DNA from: Acidimicrobiaceae bacterium
Lineage (GTDB): Bacteria; Actinomycetota; Acidimicrobiia; Acidimicrobiales; RAAP-2
DNA: 64,000 bases
Assembly: GCA_003138855.1 (NCBI GenBank)
Contig: PLHF01000049.1
Location: 1-64,000 of the forward strand
Reading direction: 5' to 3'
In this document: positions 43,896 through 53,019 of the stretch, piece after piece
Layout: the number at the start of each line of letters is the position of its first letter
How positions within the stretch are numbered: position 1 is the stretch's first letter
Notes under the pieces: generated by a model
The model's database searches: none
Told to the model about the DNA's origin: nothing
Seen by the model: only the letters and a program-made list of their open reading frames with translations
Position numbers and translations under genes: made by a program

Positions 43896-44795
43896 ATGAC
43901 CGATCCCGCGAACGACTCTCACCCGACCGGCACCTTCACGGTCAAACGTGGCCTGGCCGAGATGCTGCGGGGCGGGGTGATCATGGACGTGGTCGATGCC
44001 GGGCAGGCCAAGGTGGCCGAGGATGCCGGAGCGGTGGCGGTCATGGCCCTCGAGCGCGTCCCGGCCGACATCCGGCGTGACGGCGGCGTCGCCCGCATGA
44101 GCGATCCGGCGCTCATCGAGGGGATCAAGGCCGCAGTGACCGTGCCGGTGATGGCCAAGGCCCGGATCGGGCACTTCGCCGAGGCGCAGGTCCTGGCCGC
44201 GCTGGGTGTCGACTACATCGACGAGAGCGAGGTCCTCACCCCGGCGGACGAAGCCCACCACATCGACAAGTGGGCCTACACGGTGCCGTTCGTGTGCGGC
44301 GCCACCAATCTGGGCGAGGCGTTGCGTCGGATCTCCGAGGGAGCGGCGCTGATCCGCTCGAAGGGCGAGGCGGGCACCGGCAACATCGTGGAGGCGGTCC
44401 GCCACCTGCGGTCCATCCTGGGGGACATCCGCCGGGTCACCGAAGCGGACTCGGCCGAGCTCTACGGCTGGGCGAAGGACCTGGCGGCACCGATCGGCCT
44501 GGTCCAGGAGATCGCCGAGACCGGCAGGCTCCCGGTCCCCCTCTTCTGTGCGGGTGGGATTGCCACCCCTGCCGACGCCTCGCTGGTCATGCAGCTGGGC
44601 GCCGAGGCTGTCTTCGTCGGTTCGGGGATCTTCAAGAGCGGCAACCCGTCCGCGATGGCCCGGGCCATCGTGGAGGCGACCGCCCACTTTGCCGACGCAG
44701 ACCTGGTGGCGAAGGTCTCGACCGGACTGGGCCAGGCCATGGCCGGGCAGGAGATCGGCACGCTCGGCGTCCATCTGGCCGAGCGTGGTTGGTGA
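43896..44795 (+). CDS. pdxS: Pyridoxal 5'-phosphate synthase subunit PdxS
   Basis: 299 residues, the usual length. The (beta/alpha)8 barrel holds [20 protein letters not shown] with the first catalytic Asp, [20 protein letters not shown] with the Schiff-base Lys segment, and [20 protein letters not shown] with the second Lys and phosphate loop. It builds PLP from ribose 5-phosphate, glyceraldehyde 3-phosphate and ammonia supplied by PdxT. GGAGG precedes the start. A hairpin separates it from pdxT. Confidence 0.96.
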   Translation: MTDPANDSHPTGTFTVKRGLAEMLRGGVIMDVVDAGQAKVAEDAGAVAVMALERVPADIRRDGGVARMSDPALIEGIKAAVTVPVMAKARIGHFAEAQVLAALGVDYIDESEVLTPADEAHHIDKWAYTVPFVCGATNLGEALRRISEGAALIRSKGEAGTGNIVEAVRHLRSILGDIRRVTEADSAELYGWAKDLAAPIGLVQEIAETGRLPVPLFCAGGIATPADASLVMQLGAEAVFVGSGIFKSGNPSAMARAIVEATAHFADADLVAKVSTGLGQAMAGQEIGTLGVHLAERGW

Positions 44796-44820
44796 CCGGC
44801 GCGCCGGCAGGGCGCGCCGG
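44796..44820 (+). promoter_or_regulatory. Hairpin between pdxS and pdxT
   Basis: CCGGCGCGCC and GGCGCGCCGG form a perfect 10-pair stem with loop GGCAG directly after the pdxS stop. It may reduce pdxT expression relative to pdxS or stabilise pdxS mRNA. Confidence 0.55.
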
Positions 44821-44831
44821 GGGTTCCGTCG

Positions 44832-45440
44832 ATGACGGTCGGGGTGCTCGCTCTTCAGGGTGACGTGCGCGAGCACGCGGCAGCCCTGGCAGATCTGGGC
44901 GAGACGGTGCGTCCGGTGTTGCGGCCCGACGACCTTTCCGGCCTCCGCGGGCTGGTCCTGCCCGGCGGCGAGTCGACCACGCTCTCGCTGCTGCTCGAGT
45001 CGTCCGGCCTGTTCGAACCGCTGGGGGAGGCGCTTCGCAGGGGTCTGCCCGTGTTCGGGACCTGCGCAGGCATGATCCTGCTGGCCGACCGGGTGCTGGA
45101 CGGTCGGGCCGACCAACGCCGCTTCGGGGTGATCGACCTGACCATCCGCCGCAACGGGTACGGGCGGCAGGTGGCCTCGTTCGAGTGCGACGTGGAGGTG
45201 GCCGGCCTGGGAGCGGACCCGCTCCACGCCGTGTTCATCCGGGCTCCGGTCGTCGAGGAGTCGGGGCCGGGGGTCGAGGTGCTGGCTACGCTGCCAGGGC
45301 CCGCCGGGCAGCCGGACCATCGCCGGCCGGTCGTCTGCCGACAGGGACCCGTGCTGGTGACGGCCTTCCATCCCGAGCTGACCGGTGACCGTAGGCTGCA
45401 TCAGTTCTTTGTGGAGATGACGAAAGAGGAGAGGCGCTAG
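44832..45440 (+). CDS. pdxT: Pyridoxal 5'-phosphate synthase glutaminase subunit PdxT
   Basis: 202 residues. Class I glutamine amidotransferase with LALQGDVREHAAALADLGE, the PGGESTT loop, nucleophile Cys in FGTCAGMILLA and the His-x-Glu pair in FHPELTGD. It releases ammonia from glutamine and channels it to PdxS. A short Gly/Pro insertion (ATLPGPAGQPDHRRP) lengthens one loop. It lies three bases before yebC, so the run continues as one transcript. Confidence 0.95.
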   Translation: MTVGVLALQGDVREHAAALADLGETVRPVLRPDDLSGLRGLVLPGGESTTLSLLLESSGLFEPLGEALRRGLPVFGTCAGMILLADRVLDGRADQRRFGVIDLTIRRNGYGRQVASFECDVEVAGLGADPLHAVFIRAPVVEESGPGVEVLATLPGPAGQPDHRRPVVCRQGPVLVTAFHPELTGDRRLHQFFVEMTKEERR

Positions 45441-45443
45441 GCC

Positions 45444-46193
45444 ATGTCGGGACACTCGAAGTGGGCGACCACCAAGTACCGGAAAGGGGCGCAGGACTCC
45501 GCCCGGGCCAAGGTGTTCGCCAAACTCATCCGCCAGATCGAGGTGGCGGCCCGCGAGGGCGGTAGCGACATGACGGCCAACGCCAGCCTGCGCACCATGT
45601 ACGCCAAGGCCCGCGACGCGTCGGTGCCCATCGACACCATCGAGCGGGCGATCAAGCGCGGCTCGGGAGAGCTCGAGGGCGTGCGGTACGAGTCGATCGC
45701 CTATGAGGGCTACGCCTCGGACGGCGTGGCGGTGATCGTGGAGTGCCTGTCCGACAACCGGAATCGCACCGGGGCCGAGATCCGGAACCTCTTCAACAAG
45801 AACGGCGGGTCGATGGCGGAGCCGGGCGCGGTGAGCTGGCAGTTCGAGCGCAAGGGGGTCATCTCCTTGCCGCGCACGTTCGACGAGGAGCGGGTGATGG
45901 AGGTGGCCATGGAAGCCGGCGCCGAGGACCTGTCCGACGAGGGGGAGCAGTGGGTGGTCACCAGCGCGCCGGCCGACCTGATGGCTGTGCGCGCCGCGCT
46001 GGAAGAGGCGGCGCTGGAGCCGGGTGCGTCCGAACTGTCGATGGTCCCGACATCCACCGTGGAGGTCACCTCCGAGTCGGAGGCCAAGCGCGTCCTGCGG
46101 CTGATCGAGGCCCTCGACGATCATGACGACGTCCAGAACGTGTACTCCAACTTCGACATCCCCGACGCGGTGATGGCCGCCTACGAGGGCTGA
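45444..46193 (+). CDS. yebC: YebC/PmpR-family regulatory protein
   Basis: 249 residues with the invariant start SGHSKWATTKYRKGAQDSAR and the family's three-domain layout. VPIDTIERAIKRGSGE and YEGYASDGVAVIVECLSDNR are typical. Family members are described either as DNA-binding regulators or, more recently, as ribosome-associated factors that help translation of difficult proline runs; the sequence alone does not separate the two. Located immediately upstream of ruvC, as in many bacteria. Confidence 0.94.
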   Translation: MSGHSKWATTKYRKGAQDSARAKVFAKLIRQIEVAAREGGSDMTANASLRTMYAKARDASVPIDTIERAIKRGSGELEGVRYESIAYEGYASDGVAVIVECLSDNRNRTGAEIRNLFNKNGGSMAEPGAVSWQFERKGVISLPRTFDEERVMEVAMEAGAEDLSDEGEQWVVTSAPADLMAVRAALEEAALEPGASELSMVPTSTVEVTSESEAKRVLRLIEALDDHDDVQNVYSNFDIPDAVMAAYEG

Positions 46194-46269
46194 GCCTTCT
46201 CCCTGCTCGCCATGGTGCAGACGGCGGGGATCACCACCATCGCGGTGGCGGCCGGGTAGCATCGAACGC

Positions 46270-46779
46270 ATGTTCGTCCTGGGTATCGACCCCGGCCTCT
46301 CTCGCTGCGGCTACGGCGTGGTGACCCGGCGCGGAGGCTCGCTGGTCGCCGTGGCGGGGGGCGTGGTCTCCACGGCGCCTTCGATGCCCCTGCCCGATCG
46401 GCTGCGCACCCTGTCCGACGAGTTGCGGTCCCTGGTCGCCGAGTATCGGCCGGCGGCGGTGGTGGTGGAGCGGGTCTTCTTCCAGGTCAATGCCCGCACG
46501 GCCATGGCCACCGGACAGGCCGCCGGAGTTGCACTGGTGGCGGCGGCCGAGTCGGGGTGCGAAGTGGCCCAGTACACGTCGAACGAGGTCAAACAGGCAC
46601 TGGTCGGGTACGGAAGCGCCACCAAGGACCAGGTCCAGCGCATGGTGGCCTCGGTGCTCGGGCTGTCGGAGCCACCCCGCCCGCCCGACGTGGCCGACGC
46701 GTTGGCGCTGGCTGCCTGCCACCTCACCACCCAGCCCCTGCGGCGGGCGGTGGCGGCGGCCACCGGTGAGCCACAGTGA
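46270..46779 (+). CDS. ruvC: Crossover junction endodeoxyribonuclease RuvC
   Basis: 169 residues. The RNase H-like active site is complete: Asp7 in GIDPGLSRCGYG, Glu67 in VVVERVFFQ, and Asp140/Asp143 in PPDVADALA. It cuts Holliday junctions bound by RuvAB. The stop overlaps the ruvA start GTG by four bases. Confidence 0.96.
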   Translation: MFVLGIDPGLSRCGYGVVTRRGGSLVAVAGGVVSTAPSMPLPDRLRTLSDELRSLVAEYRPAAVVVERVFFQVNARTAMATGQAAGVALVAAAESGCEVAQYTSNEVKQALVGYGSATKDQVQRMVASVLGLSEPPRPPDVADALALAACHLTTQPLRRAVAAATGEPQ

Positions 46780-47369
46780 TCGGCTCGTTGCGAGGGACCT
46801 TCCTCGACCGACCGTCACCCGGCGAGGTGATCGTCGAGGTCCAAGGGGTCGGCTACCGGGCCTCGGTGCCGACCTCCGTACTGGCTTCGCTCGGTGGCCT
46901 CGGGAGCGAGGTCTTTCTCCACGTCCATACCCATGTGCGCGAGGACGCCATCGTGCTGTTCGGCTTTGCCCACGCCGATGAGCGGCGATGCTTCGAGGCG
47001 TTGCTGGGCGCCCATGGGGTCGGGCCCTCGCTGGCACTGGCCATCCTGTCCTCGATGTCGCCGGCGGCCCTGTCCACCGCCGTGCTCGAGGACGACCTCG
47101 ACACCCTGTGCCTGGTGCCCGGGGTGGGGAAGAAGACAGCGGCCCGCCTGTTGCTGGAGCTGAAGGCCCGGCTCGATCTGCCGACCCTGGGTGGGGACGG
47201 TGCGACGGTCGACGGGCCCGGCTCGCCACGCGGTGAGGCGCGGGCTGCCCTCGGCGAGCTCGGCTACGGCCCCGACGAGATCCGGGGCGCCCTGGAGGCG
47301 GTGGGCGACCTCGGGTCGGTCGAGGAGATCGTACGTTCCGCTCTGCACGAACTGGCCCGGGCCCGATGA
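46776..47369 (+). CDS. ruvA: Holliday junction branch migration protein RuvA
   Basis: 197 residues from GTG 46776. Domain I is an OB-fold ([20 protein letters not shown]), domain II has two helix-hairpin-helix motifs ([16 protein letters not shown] and [20 protein letters not shown]), and domain III is the RuvB-binding end ([16 protein letters not shown]). It holds the four-way junction while RuvB pumps DNA. Overlaps ruvB by four bases. Confidence 0.95.
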   Translation: MIGSLRGTFLDRPSPGEVIVEVQGVGYRASVPTSVLASLGGLGSEVFLHVHTHVREDAIVLFGFAHADERRCFEALLGAHGVGPSLALAILSSMSPAALSTAVLEDDLDTLCLVPGVGKKTAARLLLELKARLDLPTLGGDGATVDGPGSPRGEARAALGELGYGPDEIRGALEAVGDLGSVEEIVRSALHELARAR

Positions 47370-48457
47370 CACCGGACGCCCGGCGCGAAGTGCTGGCATC
47401 TGCGGACCCGTCCGGTGTGGGGGTCGACGGGCCGACGGCGGAGCCCGACGGAGTCCGGCCGGTGGACCCCGTGGCCGCTCCCGCCGAGGAGATGGAGGAG
47501 GCCGGGCTGCGACCACGGAGCCTCGCCGAGTTCGTCGGGCAGGGGCAGTTGACCGAGCATCTCCAGATCGTCATCGAGGCAGCGTTGAAGCGCGGACAGC
47601 CGGTCGACCACCTCCTCTTCGCCGGGCCGCCCGGATTGGGCAAGACCTCGTTGGCCGGGATCGTTGCCGCCGAGATGGGGGTCGGTCTCCGCATCACCGC
47701 CGGGCCGGTGCTGGTCAGAGCAGGCGACCTGGCGGCACTCCTCACCGACCTGCAGGAAGGCGACGTCCTGTTCATCGACGAGATCCACCGCCTGCCCCGG
47801 TCCGTGGAGGAGATCCTCTACCCGGCCATGGAGGACTTCAAGCTGGACATCCTGATCGGCAAGGGGCCGACCGCGCGCAGTATCCGTCTCGACCTGCCCC
47901 GATTCACGCTGGTGGGGGCCACCACCCGCACCGGGCTGGTGGCCGGCCCACTGCGCGACCGCTTCGGATTCGTCGGCCGGCTCGACCACTACGACGTCGA
48001 GGAGCTCCAGTCGATCGTCACCCGGTCGGCCGGCATCCTCGGTGTGCCCATCACCATCGAGGGGGCCCGGCGCATTGCCGAGCGCTCGCGGGGTACGCCC
48101 CGTATCGCCAACCGGCTGTTGCGACGGGTCCGGGACTTCGTCGAGGTGCGCGCCGACGGCAGCATCACGTCGGAGGCGGCCGTGGCCGGGCTCGACGTGT
48201 TCGGTGTCGACGAGTTGGGGCTCGACAAGGTCGACCGGTCCATCCTCGATGTCCTGTGCCGTCGATTCGCCGGCCGGCCGGTCGGGCTGACCACCCTGGC
48301 CCAGTGCATCGGCGAGGAGCCGGACACGATCGAGGACGCCTATGAGCCCTACCTGCTGCAACAGGGCCTGTTGCAGCGGACCACGCGGGGGCGGGTTGCC
48401 GCGCCGCGGGCGTGGGCCCACCTCGGCCTGGCCCCGGTGGAGTCCACGCTTCTCTGA
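47366..48457 (+). CDS. ruvB: Holliday junction branch migration ATPase RuvB
   Basis: 363 residues. AAA+ ATPase with Walker A GPPGLGKT (87-94), Walker [11 protein letters not shown], sensor-1 [10 protein letters not shown], and a winged-helix C-terminus ([33 protein letters not shown]). The N-terminal ~50 residues before [11 protein letters not shown] are longer and more acidic than usual. It drives branch migration with RuvA. Confidence 0.96.
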   Translation: MTPDARREVLASADPSGVGVDGPTAEPDGVRPVDPVAAPAEEMEEAGLRPRSLAEFVGQGQLTEHLQIVIEAALKRGQPVDHLLFAGPPGLGKTSLAGIVAAEMGVGLRITAGPVLVRAGDLAALLTDLQEGDVLFIDEIHRLPRSVEEILYPAMEDFKLDILIGKGPTARSIRLDLPRFTLVGATTRTGLVAGPLRDRFGFVGRLDHYDVEELQSIVTRSAGILGVPITIEGARRIAERSRGTPRIANRLLRRVRDFVEVRADGSITSEAAVAGLDVFGVDELGLDKVDRSILDVLCRRFAGRPVGLTTLAQCIGEEPDTIEDAYEPYLLQQGLLQRTTRGRVAAPRAWAHLGLAPVESTLL

Positions 48458-48665
48458 CCAGGTGCCGTTCTGACCAGACGCCGCCGTCCCGTCCCTCGCC
48501 GGCCGGGCGCCTGCACGCCCGTCTGCCACCATGGTGCCCATGTCGGACCTCATCGGAGATCAGTTGCGGCCAGGTGACGCCGCCGCCGACAGGTCGGATC
48601 ACGGATCGCAGGCGGGGCCGCAGGTGCGGGGCGACCACGGGTCGCGGCGGCAGGCCGGCCTGCCG

Positions 48666-49733
48666 ATGGACGCGTACGACTACGGCCTCCCCGATGCCGC
48701 AATCGCCCAGCGGCCGGTCGAGCCCCGCAGCGCGGCGCGTCTCCTGGTGGCTCCCGGACTGGCCGGAGGCGGACTCCCCGCCCACGCCACCGTGGCCGAT
48801 CTCCCGCGGATGCTCGGTCCGGGCGACGTCCTGGTGGTCAACGAGACCCGGGTGCTGGCGGCCAGGCTGCCGCTGACCAAGGCCACGGGCGGGAGGGCGG
48901 AAGTGCTGCTGTTGGAGCCGGTGGACCTGCAGGGGGCGGTGTGGGAGGCGCTGGTCCGGCCGGCCCGCCGGCTACCGTCCCCTACCCTGCTGTTCGAGTC
49001 GGCCGAGGGCCCACCCGTGGTCGAGGTGGGCGAGGCCGTGGGTGGGGCCGAGAGCGGCCGGCGACTGGTCCGACTGTTGGACCCCACGGTGGTCGACCGG
49101 GCCGGCATCATGCCCCTGCCGCCCTACATCGAGGGCACCCTGAGTGATCCGGATCGCTACCAGACGGTGTACTCCGCACCGGGCGACCCGGGGGACAGGT
49201 CTGCTGCCGCCCCCACCGCCGGGCTTCACTTCACCCCGGAACTGCTCGACGCGTGCCGTGATGCCGGTGCGCGCCTGGCGCGGGTGGCCCTGGCCATCGG
49301 CCTCGACACGTTCCGCCCCATCACCGCCCCGACCGCCGAGGAGCACGTGATCCACTCCGAGCGCTATGCGGTGCCGGCGGAGACCATGGCGGCCTGCGCC
49401 GAGGCGGACCGGGTGATCGCCGTGGGGACCACCGCCGTCCGGGCCCTCGAATCTGCTGCCGGCACGGGCAGGCTGTCCGGCCGGACCAACCTCTACATCC
49501 ACGGGGACCACCGGTTCCGCGTGGTGGACGTCCTGATCACCAACTTCCACCTGCCCCGGTCGAGCCTCCTGTTGCTGGTCGAGGCGTTCTGCGGCCCGGT
49601 GTGGCGTGAGCTGTACGCCACCGCCCTGGCCGAGGGGTATCGGTTCCTCTCCTTCGGCGACGCCATGGTGGTCGGCCGCCGGGGCCCCAAGGGGCAGCCG
49701 CTGCCGCTCATCCCGCCCGGGCCTGCCGGATGA
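48666..49733 (+). CDS. queA: S-adenosylmethionine:tRNA ribosyltransferase-isomerase QueA
   Basis: 355 residues from ATG 48666, which gives the canonical start (MDAYDYGLPDAAIAQRPVEP). ATG 48531 or 48540 would add about 45 low-complexity residues. VLVVNETRVLAARL, MPLPPYI, AAAPTAGLHFTPELLD and ITNFHLPRSSLLLLVEAF are family blocks. It transfers the ribosyl part of SAM to preQ1 in tRNA to form epoxyqueuosine. Its stop overlaps tgt by four bases, so the two queuosine enzymes are coupled. Confidence 0.94.
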   Translation: MDAYDYGLPDAAIAQRPVEPRSAARLLVAPGLAGGGLPAHATVADLPRMLGPGDVLVVNETRVLAARLPLTKATGGRAEVLLLEPVDLQGAVWEALVRPARRLPSPTLLFESAEGPPVVEVGEAVGGAESGRRLVRLLDPTVVDRAGIMPLPPYIEGTLSDPDRYQTVYSAPGDPGDRSAAAPTAGLHFTPELLDACRDAGARLARVALAIGLDTFRPITAPTAEEHVIHSERYAVPAETMAACAEADRVIAVGTTAVRALESAAGTGRLSGRTNLYIHGDHRFRVVDVLITNFHLPRSSLLLLVEAFCGPVWRELYATALAEGYRFLSFGDAMVVGRRGPKGQPLPLIPPGPAG

Positions 49734-50851
49734 GCCAGTGCAAGGCGGAGGTCGTCGTCACCGCCACCGACGGGGCGGCCCGCGTCGGTCGGATCCACAC
49801 TCGGCGGGGGTCGTATGCGATCCCCGCCTTCATGCCGGTCGGCACCCGGGGCGCGGTCAAGGCACTCGACAGCGCGGACCTCGAGCGCCTGGGTGCGGGG
49901 GTGGTGCTGGCCAACACCTACCACCTGATGCTGCGGCCGGGCGCCGACGTCGTCGCCCGACTGGGCGGGCTCCACCGGTTCACCGGGTGGGGCGGTCACA
50001 CGCTGACCGACTCCGGCGGCTACCAGGTGCACTCGTTGCGCCCGGCGGTGGATGACGACGGTGTCACGTTCGCGTCGGTCTACGACGGCGCCACGGTGCG
50101 GCTCACCCCCGAATCGGCAGTGGAGGCACAGGGGCTGATCGGTGCGGACATCCAGATGGTGCTCGACATCTGCGCCACCCTGCCCGCCTCCCGCGAGGTG
50201 CTCCGCGAGGCGGTGGACCGGACGGCGGCGTGGGCCGGCCGGGCCCGCAGCCACCACCGGCGCCTCGAGGCCAGGCCGGAGGGGCAGGCGCTCTTCGGCA
50301 TCGTCCAGGGCGGCACCGACCCCGCGTTGCGACAGGAGAGCGCCCGCCGCACCGTCGAACTGGACTTCGACGGGTACGGCATCGGAGGGCTGTCGGTAGG
50401 AGAGCCCCGTGCCGCCATGCTCGACGCACTGGCCCTTACCGTGCCGCTGCTGCCCACTGACCGGTCCCGCTACCTCATGGGCGTGGGGGACCCGGTCGGG
50501 CTCCTCGAGGCGGTCGCCCTCGGGGTGGACCAGTTCGACTGCGTGGCCCCCACCCGGATGGCCCGGCACGGCTCCATGCTCACCAGCGCCGGCCGACTCA
50601 ACCTGCGCAATGCCGTCCACGCCACCGACGACGGACCCCTCGATCCCTCCTGTGCCTGCTCGACCTGTGCCCGGTGGTCCAAGGGCTATCTCCGGCACCT
50701 GCTGGGGGTGGGGGAGCCCACTGCGTGGCGCCTGTTGAGCATCCACAACCTGGCCTTTGTGCTGGATCTGATGGCCGAGGCACGCACCGCCATCGCCGAG
50801 GGCAGGCTCGACGCGCTTCGGGCCAGGACCGCCGCAGTATGGGGTCTCTGA
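49730..50851 (+). CDS. tgt: Queuine/preQ1 tRNA-ribosyltransferase Tgt
   Basis: 373 residues. TIM barrel with the general-acid segment LTDSGGYQVHSL, FGIVQGGTDPALRQESAR, the nucleophile-Asp region GVDQFDCVAPTRMARHG and the zinc site C-x-C-x2-C...H (CACSTC and IHNL). It exchanges guanine 34 for preQ1 in GUN-anticodon tRNAs. The order ruvB-queA-tgt-yajC-secD-secF is the ancestral bacterial one. Tgt is absent from mycobacteria, so this supports a deeper-branching actinobacterium. The other preQ1-synthesis genes are not in the window. Confidence 0.95.
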   Translation: MSQCKAEVVVTATDGAARVGRIHTRRGSYAIPAFMPVGTRGAVKALDSADLERLGAGVVLANTYHLMLRPGADVVARLGGLHRFTGWGGHTLTDSGGYQVHSLRPAVDDDGVTFASVYDGATVRLTPESAVEAQGLIGADIQMVLDICATLPASREVLREAVDRTAAWAGRARSHHRRLEARPEGQALFGIVQGGTDPALRQESARRTVELDFDGYGIGGLSVGEPRAAMLDALALTVPLLPTDRSRYLMGVGDPVGLLEAVALGVDQFDCVAPTRMARHGSMLTSAGRLNLRNAVHATDDGPLDPSCACSTCARWSKGYLRHLLGVGEPTAWRLLSIHNLAFVLDLMAEARTAIAEGRLDALRARTAAVWGL

Positions 50852-50931
50852 GGGGCCCGGCATCTGACCGCTCGGGGGCTGGGCTACAGTCTGGGCGCTG
50901 TGCGCACCGACCATCCCCCCCTGAACCGTCC

Positions 50932-51492
50932 ATGACGGCCGCCCTGACCGTGACGGCGCCCGTCTTCGCTGCCGCGGCGAAGACGTCGAGCAGCGGTGCC
51001 TTCATCTATCTGCTCCTGATCGTCGGGGTCGGCTTCTACTTCCTGATCTACCGGCCGCAGCAGCGGAAGGCCAAGGCCCTCCGGGAACAGTCCAACACCT
51101 TCGAGGTGGGCGACGAGGTCCTCACCGCCGGGGGGATCGTTGGGTACGTAATCGAGGTCGACGGCGACCGGGTCACGCTGGAGACCAGCGTCGGGGCCTC
51201 CTTCGTGGTGCTCAAGCAGTACGTCATCCGCCGCCTGGATGCCGCCGTGCAGGACGACCCGGACGTGGAGGACCACTCGGACGCGGAGGACGAACCGGAC
51301 GCGGAGGACGAACCGGAGGAGCACGAGGAGTCGGACGCCGGCGAGCAGGGCCACGGCGCCGACGCCGAGGACCACACCGGACACGAGCTCGAAGACGAGG
51401 GCCACACCGCAGAGGCCGAGGGAGATGCATCCCACGCCGCCGAGCAGGACGGCGACGACACGGCCGGTCCCGGCGCCCCCCCGACCACCTGA
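50932..51492 (+). CDS. yajC: SecDF-associated protein YajC with a long acidic tail
   Basis: 186 residues from ATG 50932. A single membrane helix (FIYLLLIVGVGFYFLIYRP) is followed by the conserved QQRKAKALREQ and the domain FEVGDEVLTAGGIVGYVIEV. Beyond residue 100 there is an ~85-residue acidic tail of Asp/Glu/His repeats (DVEDHSDAEDEPDAEDE and more), many times longer than in model YajC proteins. YajC accompanies SecD/SecF at the translocon. Seven bases separate its stop from secD. Confidence 0.93.
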   Translation: MTAALTVTAPVFAAAAKTSSSGAFIYLLLIVGVGFYFLIYRPQQRKAKALREQSNTFEVGDEVLTAGGIVGYVIEVDGDRVTLETSVGASFVVLKQYVIRRLDAAVQDDPDVEDHSDAEDEPDAEDEPEEHEESDAGEQGHGADAEDHTGHELEDEGHTAEAEGDASHAAEQDGDDTAGPGAPPTT

Positions 51493-51498
51493 CCCCTG

Positions 51499-53019
51499 AT
51501 GAAGAACAAGCGCTCCCTGTGGATCAGCCTGCTCTCGGTCATCGCCGTGGCGGTCATCGCCCTGAGCGTCACCCTGGCCGCCGGATGGTCGCCCAAACTC
51601 GGGCTCGACCTGGACGGCGGACTGGCCGTCGTCTACCAGACGCACACACCGGTCAATTCGGCCCAGCTCGACACCATCGTCACCATCATCAACAACCGGG
51701 TGAACGCCGGAACCAGCGGGGCCACTGTTGCCAGCCAGGGCAAGAACCAGATCTCGGTGTCCATCCCGGGTGAGAAGAACTCGCAGCAGATCCTGGCGAC
51801 CTTGGGCAACACCGCACAGCTCTTCTTCCGCCCCGCGCTCTGCTACGCCCCCTCGCTGACGGTGGCCAAGGGGAAGGTCCCCTCGACCGGCCCGTTGCCC
51901 ACCTGCGCGGCGGCCACGCAGCTGTCCGCGGCCAACCTGGCGGTCACCCCGAACTCGAGCAACATCAACGGCTACACGTTCAACTCGAACATCAGCGAGG
52001 ACCCCCAGTTCGCCACCTATCCGTCGACCTCGCCCGACAACGACAACAAGAACGCCACCGTGCTGCTCCCCGGCTCTTCGTCGGGCCAGAGCGGGCGCTA
52101 CGTGCTGGGACCGGCCACCGTCACCGGCACCGCCGTCCGTTCGGCCACCGCCCAACTGGTCAGTGGCCAGTGGGCCGTCAGCATCGTGCTGACCAGCCAG
52201 GGCGCCAAGCAGTGGGACGCGCTGGCCCAAGAGCAGTTCCACGCCATCATCGGGATCGACCTCGACGGGCAGGTGGTCTCGGCGCCGATCACCCAGCCGA
52301 CGCAGTCTTCCTTCTCGTCGTTCAACGGCCAGGTGCAGATCTCGGGCAGCTTCACCGAGGACCAGGCCAAGACGCTGGCCACCGAGTTGACCTACGGGGC
52401 CCTCCCGGTGAAGCTCGACCGCCTCACCGTGCAGACCGTGTCGCCGACGTTGGGCAAAGCCTCACTGCAGGCAGGGCTCCTGTCGGGTCTGGCGGGCCTG
52501 ATCCTGGTGCTGCTCTACATGATCTTCTACTACCGCCTGCTGGGCATCGTGGTCGTTGCCGGCCTGGGGGTGACCGGAGCACTGCTCTGGGCGATCATTG
52601 CCGCCATGGGCCAGAGCCTCAACACCACGATCGACCTGGCCGGCATCATCGGCCTCATCGTCTCGGTCGGCATCACCGTCGACTCGTACGTCGTCTACTT
52701 CGAGCGTCTGAAGGACGAGGCCCGGGCAGGGCGCACGGTCCGCACCAGCGTGGACCGCGGATTCGCCAGCGCCTTCCGCACCGTGCTGGCCGCTGACGCC
52801 GTCTCGCTGCTCGGTGCGGCCGTCCTGTACTTCATCTCGATCGGGCCGGTCCGGGGATTCGCCCTCTTCCTCGGCCTGTCCACCATCCTCGACGTCGTCG
52901 TCACCTACTTCTTCACCAGGCCCTTCGTCATCCTGCTGGGCCGCAGCCGCAGCGCCACCGAGGCCAAGGGCATGGGTGTGGCGAGCGGGCTCGGCATGAC
53001 TGCCGAGGCCCGGCCATGA
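51499..53019 (+). CDS. secD: Protein translocase subunit SecD
   Basis: 506 residues. One N-terminal helix (SLLSVIAVAVIALSVTLAAG), then the large P1 domain with LGLDLDGGLAVVYQT, and five C-terminal helices with GLIVSVGITVDSYVVYFERL, the proton-relay Asp in helix 4. P1 has a Ser/Asn/Thr-rich insert (about 145-195: SSNINGYTFNSNISEDPQF). With SecF it uses the proton gradient to pull proteins out of the Sec channel. Overlaps secF by four bases. Confidence 0.95.
   Translation: MKNKRSLWISLLSVIAVAVIALSVTLAAGWSPKLGLDLDGGLAVVYQTHTPVNSAQLDTIVTIINNRVNAGTSGATVASQGKNQISVSIPGEKNSQQILATLGNTAQLFFRPALCYAPSLTVAKGKVPSTGPLPTCAAATQLSAANLAVTPNSSNINGYTFNSNISEDPQFATYPSTSPDNDNKNATVLLPGSSSGQSGRYVLGPATVTGTAVRSATAQLVSGQWAVSIVLTSQGAKQWDALAQEQFHAIIGIDLDGQVVSAPITQPTQSSFSSFNGQVQISGSFTEDQAKTLATELTYGALPVKLDRLTVQTVSPTLGKASLQAGLLSGLAGLILVLLYMIFYYRLLGIVVVAGLGVTGALLWAIIAAMGQSLNTTIDLAGIIGLIVSVGITVDSYVVYFERLKDEARAGRTVRTSVDRGFASAFRTVLAADAVSLLGAAVLYFISIGPVRGFALFLGLSTILDVVVTYFFTRPFVILLGRSRSATEAKGMGVASGLGMTAEARP

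Noticed and set aside
43713-46271. An 850-codon minus-strand open frame opposite pdxS, pdxT and yebC
   Set aside because: It spans three well-identified genes and is an antisense artefact of codon usage.
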